This document shows positions 1 to 5,549 of a stretch of DNA of 7,801 nucleotides, piece after piece; the first letter of the stretch is position 1, and each line of letters opens with the position of its first letter. This DNA is from JAWPMT01 sp964653795 (GTDB taxonomy: Bacteria > Bacteroidota > Bacteroidia > Cytophagales > Cyclobacteriaceae): positions 1 to 7,801 of the forward strand of contig CAZZHO010000200.1 in NCBI GenBank assembly GCA_964653795.1, written 5' to 3'. The translations under genes and the position numbers were made by a program. The notes below the pieces were generated by a model. The model was not told the origin of the DNA. It made no database searches and saw only the letters and a list, made by a program, of their open reading frames with translations.

Positions 1-53
1 TTAAAATCCTGTGACCCTTATCGGTCGTGCGGGTTCAAGTCCCGCCCCGGGTA
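1..53 (+). tRNA. tRNA-Leu(UAA), 3' part only
   Basis: The window opens inside the anticodon loop. Reading back from the 3' end there is an acceptor 3' strand CCCGGGT with discriminator A (46-53), a perfect T arm GCGGG-TTCAAGT-CCCGC (29-45), and a long class II variable arm with stem GACC/GGTC (13-16/23-26). Before it lie the 3' anticodon stem TCCTG (7-11) and the loop bases TTAAAA (1-6). Counting back from the stem places the anticodon at 2-4, TAA, which reads UUA (and UUG by wobble) leucine codons. The long variable arm and discriminator A agree with leucine. The gene has no encoded CCA (CTTC follows), so CCA would be added by the nucleotidyltransferase. The 5' half lies outside the window. 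Confidence 0.93.
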
Positions 54-57
54 CTTC

Positions 58-86
58 AAAAGCGATTCATTTTGGATCGCTTTTTT
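58..86 (+). terminator. Intrinsic terminator after tRNA-Leu
   Basis: AAAAGCGAT (58-66) pairs with ATCGCTTTT (76-84), and a T-G and a C-G pair can extend the stem inward to leave the loop ATTTT. The 3' arm runs into a six-T tract (81-86). It starts five bases after the tRNA 3' end, as expected for the end of a tRNA transcript. Confidence 0.8.
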
Positions 87-112
87 CGTTTAAACTGCTA
101 ATTGCACCTTGT

Positions 113-148
113 AAAACGTTTTCACAAACAGTTTATCTAAAACGTTTT
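113..148. promoter_or_regulatory. Twin AAAACGTTTT palindromes, candidate operator
   Basis: The perfect 10-bp palindrome AAAACGTTTT occurs at 113-122 and again at 139-148, 26 bp centre to centre, or about two and a half helical turns. The second copy abuts the candidate -33 element of the promoter of the next gene. A central CG flanked by A and T runs is typical of LacI/GalR-family operators, but the regulator cannot be identified here. A 7-bp inverted repeat TAAACTG/CAGTTTA (91-97/129-135) also encloses the first copy. The repeats are seen directly; their role as an operator is inferred. Confidence 0.45.
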
Positions 149-177
149 GCTGGAAAGCTCACTTGGGCTTATCCTTG
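146..177 (+). promoter_or_regulatory. Candidate Bacteroidota-type promoter (-33/-7)
   Basis: TTTG (146-149) is followed after 20 bases by TATCCTTG (170-177), which matches the Bacteroidota -7 consensus TAnnTTTG at all but one fixed position. Transcription would begin near 183, giving a leader of about 25 bases to the ATG at 208. This also argues against the upstream TTG at 163 as a start codon. Confidence 0.5.
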
Positions 178-207
178 GTAAGATTTTACTTCGCCCGCCA
201 TCCTAAG

Positions 208-1077
208 ATGAAAATTAAGAACCTGCTACTGATACTCATGACGTTCGCTTGTGGACATCCACAGCATCGAACAGACTTTCGATTTATCAATAAATACTCA
301 GAGATTGAGGTTATTGGAGAGTCCAAAGACCCTCGTCTTAAGGAGTTAAGTGGTCTGGCATTGTCTAAGGCAAATAAAGGGTTCTTTTGGGCTCATAACG
401 ACAGTGGCGATGAGCCTAGGGTATTTCTAATTGATAAAAATGGAGCTATTCATCTTACGGTGAACCTTACCAACGCAGAAAACATAGACTGGGAGGATAT
501 CACAATTGGTGAAGAAGAAGGTCGAACGCTGGTATTTGTTGGAGATATTGGGGACAATAGAGCGCAAAGAGAAAATATTCAGATTTATGCTTTCGATGAG
601 CCTGTTCTGAAGGATCAACAATCAAATGTCATGAACCTTAATGCTCAGAAAAGGACTTACACTTATAAACAAGGCCCAAGAGATGCAGAAACATTGTTTT
701 TTGATCCTATTGGAAACAGGTTAATACTTGTCACAAAAAGAGACGAAAGGGTAATTGTATACCCAGTAGAATTCGGAAATGGTGAAGGAGGAATATTAAA
801 TTCTAATATTTCTCTCCCTATCACTCAAATAACAGGTGGGGATATGAGCAGCAATGGGGAGGTTCTGCTAAAAAACTATAATGAAATCTACTTGATTATC
901 AATAGAAAGAGCAAGTCTTTATACCACTTCATTCTTCATCCAGAAATTGTCAGGGTGAAGTACAGAGAAGAGAAGCAAGGAGAAGCCATTTGCTGGGATG
1001 AAAAGGGTGAAGGGTTTTACGTATTAAGCGAGTGGAATGACAATGAACCGCAGCCTTTTTATTACTATCACGATTAG
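208..1077 (+). CDS. Putative lipoprotein with predicted beta-propeller fold
   Basis: A 289-aa protein with no certain function. The N-terminus is a short signal peptide: basic residues, a hydrophobic stretch LLLILMTFA, then Cys15, so export and lipidation are likely although the lipobox (TFAC) is not canonical. The body has recurring acidic, aromatic-rich motifs: ELSGLA (46-51), WAHNDSGD (61-68), DWEDI (94-98), VGDIGDN (111-117), DAETL (159-163), GGDMS (210-214) and QGEAI (257-261). These resemble secreted beta-propeller families such as SdiA-regulated or 'esterase-like activity of phytase' proteins, where such acidic turns often bind calcium. That link is by eye and tentative. I chose ATG 208 over the in-frame TTG at 163 because it starts directly at the signal peptide and lies downstream of the candidate promoter. 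The gene stands alone between the tRNA terminator and a GC-rich spacer, so context says little about its job. Confidence 0.8.
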   Translation: MKIKNLLLILMTFACGHPQHRTDFRFINKYSEIEVIGESKDPRLKELSGLALSKANKGFFWAHNDSGDEPRVFLIDKNGAIHLTVNLTNAENIDWEDITIGEEEGRTLVFVGDIGDNRAQRENIQIYAFDEPVLKDQQSNVMNLNAQKRTYTYKQGPRDAETLFFDPIGNRLILVTKRDERVIVYPVEFGNGEGGILNSNISLPITQITGGDMSSNGEVLLKNYNEIYLIINRKSKSLYHFILHPEIVRVKYREEKQGEAICWDEKGEGFYVLSEWNDNEPQPFYYYHD

Positions 1078-1201
1078 GAACTAATCCCTCGCCTGCGTAG
1101 CAGAAAGCGACCATCTACGAGGGCCGGGACCCACACAGAGACGGTCCCGAAACGTCGGACCGAGCCGCAACGCCTTATGCGATGGGTCGTCCTAGAACTA
1201 A
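1078..1201. other. GC-rich, hairpin-forming intergenic block framed by a 7-bp direct repeat
   Basis: Between two convergent stop codons lies a block (1085-1194) of 64% GC, far above its surroundings. It holds several hairpins. CCCTCG/CGAGGG (1086-1091/1118-1123) encloses CTGC-GTA-GCAG (1093-1103). A perfect 7-bp stem CGGGACC/GGTCCCG (1125-1131/1143-1149) has an 11-base loop. A third, bulged stem GGAC/GTCC (1157-1160/1189-1192) encloses CGC/GCG. The direct repeat GAACTAA flanks the block (1078-1084 and 1195-1201). A small hairpin GATTAG-GAA-CTAATC (1072-1086) overlaps the preceding stop codon. There is no U tract, so it is not a simple terminator, and I see no convincing reading frame. It could be a dispersed intergenic repeat or a structured RNA gene; the direct repeat would fit a target duplication, but no terminal inverted repeats are seen. 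Confidence 0.5.
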
Positions 1202-1207
1202 CTGTAT

Positions 1208-3676
1208 TTAACTCGATCCCTTGAGAATATCTTTTAGCTTATTGAGTTTCAGCAATGCCTCGACAGGCGAAATAGTATTGATATCTATATCGCTCAAGGT
1301 CTTCAGGATCTCCTCGAACTTAGGGTCTGCATCAAAAAGGTTGAGCTGAAACTGGCTGGTGGGTAATTCTTCCATTTTCTTCCGCTCCTTTTCAGGCAGC
1401 TTCTCCTTCTCAAGGTGATGCAAAATGTCATTGGCTCGAATGATGATCTCATTGGGCATACCTGCAAGCTGGGCCACATGAATACCGAAACTATGTTCAC
1501 TCCCGCCCTCAACCAACTTTCTGAGAAAGACGATTTTGCTCTCCACCTCCTTCACCGCTACATTGAAGTTTTTGACCCTGGGCAGTTCTTTGGTCAGCTC
1601 ATTCAGCTCATGGTAATGCGTCGCAAAAAGGGTCTTGGCTTTGAACTTTGGATGGTTGTGCAAATGCTCTACAATTGCCCAAGCGATAGAAATACCATCA
1701 TAAGTACTGGTACCCCGACCAATCTCATCCATGATGACCAGGGATTGATCACTCAAGTTATTGAGGATACTGGCCGTCTCGGTCATCTCCACCATAAATG
1801 TGGATTCACCCCTAGAAAGATTATCAGAGGCACCTACACGGGTAAATATCTTATCAACAACACCCACCTTGGCATAGGAAGCGGGAACGTAGCAGCCAAT
1901 TTGCGCCATGAGCACAATCAGAGCAGTCTGACGCAACAAGGCGGACTTACCGGCCATGTTGGGCCCTGTAATGACAATGACCTGCTGAGATTGATTGTCC
2001 ATGAAGAGATCATTGGGAATATAAGACTCCCCTGGAGGCAGGGATTTTTCAATAACTGGATGGCGGCCACCTTTTATATCTAAAATAGACTCATCAGTGA
2101 GCGTTGGACGTACATAGCTGTTTCTTGCTGCAAGTCGAGCAAAAGTGCTTAGGCAGTCAAGATTGGCAATGACTTTCGCATTTTGCTGGACCAAATCGAT
2201 GTAATCGGCTGCAAAATGGACAACCTCCTGATACAATCGAAACTCTATTGCCTGAATACGTCCCTCGGCGTTTAAAATTTTCTCTTCGTAGGTCTTGAGC
2301 TCTTCGGTGATGTAGCGCTCCGCATTGACCAAAGTCTGCTTTCTGATCCACTCTTCAGGAACCTTGTCCTTATGAGAGTTTGTCACCTCCAGATAGTATC
2401 CAAATACCTTGTTGTAGGCAATCTTCAAGGAAGCAATCCCTGTTCGCTCCATTTCCCGCTCCTTCAATTGAGTAAGGAAATCCTTACCACTTTTTGAAAT
2501 GGATCTTAACTCATCCAGCTCTTCATCCACTCCATCAGCAATGACTGTCCCCTGATGGAGAAGCATTGGTGCATCGGGATGTATTTTTTGATCTATCTCC
2601 GCCAATAGTGACTCGCAAGGATGCAGCTGGTCGGCCAGGTTTTGTAGGGTCTTGTTTTCGCTTTCACCTAACGATGACTTGATCTGTGCGCATTGCTTAA
2701 GGCTCTTATTGAGCTGGAGCAGCTCTCTGGGGTTGATGCGAATGGTNNNNNNNNNNNNNNNNNNNNNNNNNNNNNNNNNNNNNNNNNNNNNNNNNNNNNN
2801 NNNNNNNNNNNNNNNNNNNNNNNNNNNNNNNNNNNNNNNNNNNNNNACCAATTCGAGATTACGGATGGTAAAACGATCCAGCCACATGAACTTCTCTTCT
2901 TCAAGCCTGCTAATCGACTTGATGTGGCCCAATTCCTTATGCTCTGTAGTCTCCAGGTAATACAGTACCGCGCCCGCCGCGACAATGGCCTGGTCCATTT
3001 CCTCTATACCAAAGCCTTTTAGGTTTTGTGTCTGGAAATGTCCTGCTAATTTTTCATATCCGAAATCATAGGCGTATACCCATGAATCGAGATTGTTTTG
3101 ATTGTGGGTATCTCCAAAATGATGGACAAAATGGTCGCGGAAATCTCTTGAATAGATGACTTCAGATGGCTGAAAGCTTTGGACTGTCTTTTCGAGATAA
3201 GCCATATTGCCTTGTCCTACAAAGAACTCACCAGTCGAAAAATCAAAGAAGCTGATGCCGTGAATGTCTTTGCCAAAAGCGACTGAAGCGAGATAGTTGT
3301 TTCGCTTCTGCTCGAGCACATTGTCATTGAGTGATAAGCCTGGTGTCACCAGCTCCGTCACTCCGCGTTTGACGATGCCTTTTACTGTCTTAGGGTCTTC
3401 CAGCTGATCACAAATAGCTACCCGATGACCGGCTCTGACAAGTCGCGGCAAATAGGCATCTAGTGCGTGATGAGGAAATCCAGCCAGCGCTACCTCAGAG
3501 GCTGATCCGTTGGATCTTTTCGTCAGGACAATATCCAGGACTTTACTTGCTCTCTGAGCGTCCTCACCAAAAGTTTCGTAGAAATCCCCAACCCGAAAAA
3601 GCAGCAACGCACCAGGATATTTTGCCTTAATGACATTGTACTGTTTCATCAAAGGTGTTTCCTTGGTTTTGGCCAT
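1208..3676 (-). CDS. mutS: DNA mismatch repair protein MutS (contains assembly gap)
   Basis: MutS recognises mispaired or unpaired bases and, with MutL and ATP, starts mismatch repair. The product begins MAKTKETPLMKQY, with PLMKQY typical of the N-terminal mismatch-binding domain, and carries the Phe-X-Glu mismatch contact as F32-Y33-E34 in GDFYETF. The clamp region includes KVFGYYLEVT and the QTLVNAERYITEELK stretch. The ATPase domain has Walker A GPNMAGKS (571-578), Walker B with D650-E651 in IMDEIGRGTSTYDG, and ATHYHEL. The C-terminal PVEALLKLNKLK is also typical. ATG 3676 is chosen: the open frame extends upstream to 3853, but only by running into the divergent methyltransferase gene and adding residues foreign to MutS. 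The 822-aa length includes a 34-residue placeholder over the Ns at 2747-2846; the real protein is probably about 865 aa. Residue numbers after the gap use the placeholder. A weak -7-like TATTATTG lies at 3714-3721 on this strand. Confidence 0.97.
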   Translation of the reverse strand: MAKTKETPLMKQYNVIKAKYPGALLLFRVGDFYETFGEDAQRASKVLDIVLTKRSNGSASEVALAGFPHHALDAYLPRLVRAGHRVAICDQLEDPKTVKGIVKRGVTELVTPGLSLNDNVLEQKRNNYLASVAFGKDIHGISFFDFSTGEFFVGQGNMAYLEKTVQSFQPSEVIYSRDFRDHFVHHFGDTHNQNNLDSWVYAYDFGYEKLAGHFQTQNLKGFGIEEMDQAIVAAGAVLYYLETTEHKELGHIKSISRLEEEKFMWLDRFTIRNLELXXXXXXXXXXXXXXXXXXXXXXXXXXXXXXXXXXTIRINPRELLQLNKSLKQCAQIKSSLGESENKTLQNLADQLHPCESLLAEIDQKIHPDAPMLLHQGTVIADGVDEELDELRSISKSGKDFLTQLKEREMERTGIASLKIAYNKVFGYYLEVTNSHKDKVPEEWIRKQTLVNAERYITEELKTYEEKILNAEGRIQAIEFRLYQEVVHFAADYIDLVQQNAKVIANLDCLSTFARLAARNSYVRPTLTDESILDIKGGRHPVIEKSLPPGESYIPNDLFMDNQSQQVIVITGPNMAGKSALLRQTALIVLMAQIGCYVPASYAKVGVVDKIFTRVGASDNLSRGESTFMVEMTETASILNNLSDQSLVIMDEIGRGTSTYDGISIAWAIVEHLHNHPKFKAKTLFATHYHELNELTKELPRVKNFNVAVKEVESKIVFLRKLVEGGSEHSFGIHVAQLAGMPNEIIIRANDILHHLEKEKLPEKERKKMEELPTSQFQLNLFDADPKFEEILKTLSDIDINTISPVEALLKLNKLKDILKGSS
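2747..2846. other. Run of 100 N (assembly gap) inside mutS
   Basis: Exactly 100 Ns, the usual placeholder for a gap of unknown size. The reading frame happens to continue across it. The flanks are LDRFTIRNLEL on the N-terminal side and TIRINPRELLQL on the C-terminal side; in MutS family members these are separated by roughly 75-80 residues (the lever-domain stretch with the TPMG...R.LKRW motif), not 33-34. Confidence 0.97.
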
Positions 3677-3740
3677 TCGGGAAGAAAGATTGAGCTTTGA
3701 AATTTCGAAACAGCAATAATACCAAAAGGCTACGCAACTC

Positions 3741-4265
3741 ATGAGAAAACTGAAAAACGAAGAGCTGAATCGCTTGTCAGTGGAGGGTTTTAAAGCAACT
3801 GAAAAGCTGCCCATCTCCATCATCCTGGACAATATCCGTAGCATGAACAACATTGGGTCAGCTTTCAGGACCGCTGATGCTTTTTTGATTGAAAAAATTT
3901 ATCTCACTGGAATCTGTGCTCAACCACCTCATAGAGACATCCATAAGACGGCATTGGGTGCTACCGAATCTGTCGACTGGGAATACCATGCTTCAACATC
4001 GGAGTTGGTGCAGGCATTGAAGAAGGAAGGGAAAAGAATAGTGGCCATTGAGCAGGCCGAAAACAGTACCAGTCTGAAAGAATATGCTATACCGGAAGGA
4101 AATTCTGTCTACATCTTCGGAAATGAGGTATTTGGTGTAAGTGATGACGTGATGCCTTTGGTGGATGAAGTAGTAGAAATACCTCAATTTGGTACGAAGC
4201 ACTCTCTGAATATATCCGTGAGTATCGGGGTGGTTATCTGGGATCTCTGGAGCAAGATGAGCTGA
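3741..4265 (+). CDS. TrmH/SpoU-family RNA methyltransferase
   Basis: A 174-aa SPOUT-class methyltransferase, which would transfer a methyl group from S-adenosylmethionine to a ribose 2'-OH in tRNA or rRNA. The three SpoU motifs are in order: NNIGSAFRTADAF with the conserved Asn and Arg (motif 1, about residues 36-48), FGNEVFGVSD (motif 2, about 127-136), and IPQFGTKHSLNISVSIGVVIW (motif 3, about 147-167), which form the knotted cofactor site. The protein is short and lacks the N-terminal RNA-binding extension of RlmB-type enzymes, so it is closest in layout to small TrmH/TrmL-like proteins. The exact target nucleotide cannot be told from sequence alone. The ATG at 3741 follows AAAAGG (3724-3729), only a loose ribosome binding site. 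The gene diverges from mutS across 64 bp, an interval that holds overlapping palindromes GAAATTTC and TTTCGAAA (3699-3710), and converges on the ferritin gene. Confidence 0.9.
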   Translation: MRKLKNEELNRLSVEGFKATEKLPISIILDNIRSMNNIGSAFRTADAFLIEKIYLTGICAQPPHRDIHKTALGATESVDWEYHASTSELVQALKKEGKRIVAIEQAENSTSLKEYAIPEGNSVYIFGNEVFGVSDDVMPLVDEVVEIPQFGTKHSLNISVSIGVVIWDLWSKMS

Positions 4266-4268
4266 AAC

Positions 4269-4298
4269 AAAAAAGGCGATCAAAAAATTGACCGCCTT
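4269..4298. terminator. Bidirectional terminator between methyltransferase and ferritin genes
   Basis: AAGGCGATCAA (4273-4283) and TTGACCGCCTT (4288-4298) form an 11-bp stem. The one imperfect position is A-C on the plus strand but a G-U wobble on the minus strand. On the minus strand the stem is followed by TTTTTTGTTT, so it best serves the ferritin transcript. On the plus strand it is followed by TTAAAATTTT and may also end the methyltransferase mRNA. Confidence 0.8.
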
Positions 4299-4319
4299 AA
4301 AATTTTAATTATCAGCTTC

Positions 4320-4847
4320 TTATTCTTCTGAATATTCGATGCCTAGTACTTTCTCTTCGATCATAGCAAGTGCAAGCTTATCCTCGCCGATGACATCAAA
4401 TAACTCCAAGGTTCTTCTAGCCACAAACTCTTCTTCGATCTGCTCAGACACGAACCATCTCATGAATTCTTCGGTAGCGATATCGTCGTTCTTCCTACAA
4501 ACTCTCACCACGTTGTGAATTGCCTCAGTTACAGAAATCTCCATGTCAAGGGCTGTTTCAAAGACACTTCTCAATGAAGGGAATTCATGATTCGGCTCAA
4601 TCACTTTCGGCGCAACAGCATTGGCTTCCATATTGGCCAAATACTTGAATAGTCTCATTTGGTGCTTCTTCTCTTCATCAGCTTGCTTGTAGAAAAACTC
4701 AGCACTGTTGTCATAGCCGTTCACATCACACCATCCAGCCATTGCTAAATAAGCAGTAGACGAATGTGCTTCCATTTCAACCTGCTTATTTAATATATCG
4801 ATAACCTCTTCTTTCAAAGGGCATTCTCTTCTTAATAAATCTTTCAT
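4320..4847 (-). CDS. ftnA: Bacterial non-heme ferritin (iron storage)
   Basis: A 175-aa ferritin. Such proteins assemble into a 24-subunit cytoplasmic shell that oxidises Fe(II) and stores it as a mineral. All ligands of the di-iron ferroxidase centre can be placed by alignment with E. coli FtnA at a constant offset of nine residues: E26 (in VEMEAHSS), E59 and H62 (in DEEKKH), E103 (in LDMEIS), and Q136 and E139 (in WFVSEQIEEE). The protein should therefore be an active ferroxidase rather than a light-chain type or a Dps. No Met haem ligand as in bacterioferritin was recognised. The start at 4847 gives the extended N-terminus MKDLLRRECPLKEEV that I associate with Bacteroidota ferritins. No strong Shine-Dalgarno sequence precedes it. 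A Fur-like control is possible but only a weak dyad is seen in the leader (4854-4870). A terminator separates this gene from the upstream pair, so it is probably transcribed on its own. Confidence 0.95.
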   Translation of the reverse strand: MKDLLRRECPLKEEVIDILNKQVEMEAHSSTAYLAMAGWCDVNGYDNSAEFFYKQADEEKKHQMRLFKYLANMEANAVAPKVIEPNHEFPSLRSVFETALDMEISVTEAIHNVVRVCRKNDDIATEEFMRWFVSEQIEEEFVARRTLELFDVIGEDKLALAMIEEKVLGIEYSEE

Positions 4848-4920
4848 CTCACTTTCGATTAATTATCCAACAAAAGAACAAAATCGGCCATTTAAAAGTT
4901 GGCCTAAGCGCTTGATCCTA

Positions 4921-4955
4921 ACTAATTTAAAAACAGTCTAATTAAAAATTAGACT
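4921..4955 (-). terminator. Intrinsic terminator after the 121-aa gene
   Basis: AGTCTAATT (4935-4943) and AATTAGACT (4947-4955) form a perfect 9-bp hairpin with a three-base loop, starting at the base next to the stop codon. On the minus strand it is followed by GTTTTTAAATTAG. The stem is AT-rich, so efficiency may be moderate, but symmetry and position are convincing. Confidence 0.7.
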
Positions 4956-5321
4956 TCAAACCAATGGACGTATGGTTTTCTCGTGGATAAGACTGTTGAG
5001 TTGCAACATGGCAAGCGCTCCCTCAAAAAACTCCGTTAACTCTACCAATTGCTCAAGATCAAATGCCAAGATACGATCGGCATGAGGAAGGTAAATCAGT
5101 TCTAAGTTAGGAGCATCGGCCTCAAACATACTTAGGAAGTCAACTGATTTTACTTTTTTATAGAAGGAGTAAAAACCGCAGAATTTCAGATCCAGCGATG
5201 TACCAAAAACAAATAGGTGATACATGCAATCGCCATCTCGTTGTGTAAGCATACAATTTGCCGATTCATAAACAGTATGCTCGGTCAATTGAAAATCTAT
5301 CGCTTTGGACACTTCTTGCAT
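4956..5321 (-). CDS. Hypothetical protein, 121 aa
   Basis: I do not recognise this protein. It has no signal peptide or membrane segment, so it is probably cytoplasmic. The N-terminal half contains three cysteines (C23, C33, C48) and aromatic-rich strands such as YHLFVFGTSLDLKFCGFYSFY. The C-terminal half contains a likely amphipathic helix, FDLEQLVELTEFFEGALAML. The F-FGT-L-L pattern followed by F-F-K recalls small Bacteroidota domains of unknown function, but this is only a guess. The ATG at 5321 lies within the 3' end of the 51-aa gene in another frame (25-nt overlap), so the two are likely co-transcribed and translationally coupled. A hairpin terminator follows the stop directly. Ferritin lies downstream as a separate unit, which leaves a role in metal handling possible but unproven. 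Confidence 0.75.
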   Translation of the reverse strand: MQEVSKAIDFQLTEHTVYESANCMLTQRDGDCMYHLFVFGTSLDLKFCGFYSFYKKVKSVDFLSMFEADAPNLELIYLPHADRILAFDLEQLVELTEFFEGALAMLQLNSLIHEKTIRPLV

Positions 5322-5452
5322 CTTTTCTTACCCTTCTTCTTAAACTTCTCGCAGCACTTCTTAAACACACATTCCTCGAAATCAATTGGTAGCGTAGGTT
5401 TCCAATCGGGGGATTGTGCCGAAGCATCGCAAATCAGTATCTCCTCTTCCAT
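5297..5452 (-). CDS. Small Cys/Lys-rich protein, 51 aa
   Basis: A short frame begins at ATG 5452 and ends at TAG 5297-5299. The product starts MEEEILICDAS, has a central DWKPTLPIDFEEC, and ends in a strongly basic, cysteine-rich tail. The six cysteines are C8, C28, C33, C34, C45 and C48, arranged as C-X4-CC-X10-C-X2-C, with 12 lysines, mostly between K31 and K50. An acidic head and a basic Cys tail are more structured than chance, and I recall similar CC...KKKGK..C..CPK tails in small Bacteroidota proteins; the memory is not checked. The cysteines could bind a metal, and the basic tail a nucleic acid or acidic partner. Its stop overlaps the start of the 121-aa gene by 25 nt, and it has its own candidate promoter and a 17-bp dyad three bases upstream of the ATG. 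Function unknown. Confidence 0.72.
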   Translation of the reverse strand: MEEEILICDASAQSPDWKPTLPIDFEECVFKKCCEKFKKKGKKRCKKCPKR

Positions 5453-5455
5453 CTA

Positions 5456-5472
5456 TTTAGATTCTTTCTAAA
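5456..5472. promoter_or_regulatory. 17-bp dyad TTTAGA-N5-TCTAAA, copy 1
   Basis: TTTAGATTCTTTCTAAA, with perfect 6-bp arms; one more A/T pair on each side (5455 and 5473) makes 7-bp arms. It ends three bases before the ATG of the 51-aa gene and lies seven bases downstream of its candidate -7 element. It would therefore overlap the transcript start or very early leader, where a bound repressor or an RNA hairpin could act. It is 16/17 identical to the reverse complement of copy 2. Confidence 0.55.
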
Positions 5473-5479
5473 TAATACA

Positions 5480-5510
5480 CAAAGAACTATCGAAACGTCA
5501 TTTTGGTCAA
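5480..5510 (-). promoter_or_regulatory. Weak candidate promoter of the 51-aa gene
   Basis: On the minus strand TTG (5508-5510) is followed after 20 bases by GTTCTTTG (5480-5487). This matches the TTTG part but not the TA of the Bacteroidota -7 consensus TAnnTTTG. The order TTTG then dyad then ATG mirrors the response-regulator promoter, which is the main reason for calling it. Confidence 0.3.
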
Positions 5511-5531
5511 TAGCTATGAATCGGGAATAGT

Positions 5532-5549
5532 ATCACTAGTTGTAGTGAT
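5532..5549 (-). terminator. Hairpin at the end of the response regulator gene
   Basis: ATCACTA (5532-5538) and TAGTGAT (5543-5549) form a perfect 7-bp stem with a four-base loop, touching the stop codon. On the minus strand no real U tract follows (ACTATTCCCG), so termination may be weak and read-through into the 51-aa gene is possible. Confidence 0.3.

Noticed and set aside
163..207. TTG start for the lipoprotein gene
   Set aside because: It would place 15 odd residues before a complete signal peptide, and the likely promoter puts the transcript start downstream of it.
1085..1194. GC-rich block as tmRNA, 4.5S SRP RNA or RNase P RNA
   Set aside because: It lacks the hallmark conserved sequences I know for these RNAs (tRNA-like T arm, SRP GGAA loop core, RNase P core) and is too short for the first and last.
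1415..2083. Long plus-strand open frame (222 codons) antisense to mutS
   Set aside because: It lies opposite the conserved mutS ATPase region; its product has no recognisable domain, and the MutS frame fully explains the sequence.
3699..3710. Overlapping palindromes GAAATTTC and TTTCGAAA between mutS and the methyltransferase gene
   Set aside because: Short, AT-rich palindromes are expected by chance in such spacers, and no second copy was found.
3677..3853. N-terminal extension of MutS by 59 residues
   Set aside because: The added residues are unlike MutS, run into the divergent methyltransferase gene, and the normal start PLMKQY follows ATG 3676 closely.
5217..5471. Plus-strand open frame antisense to the 51-aa and 121-aa genes
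   Set aside because: Its product is low in recognisable features, and the minus-strand genes have coupled starts, a terminator and promoter-like signals.
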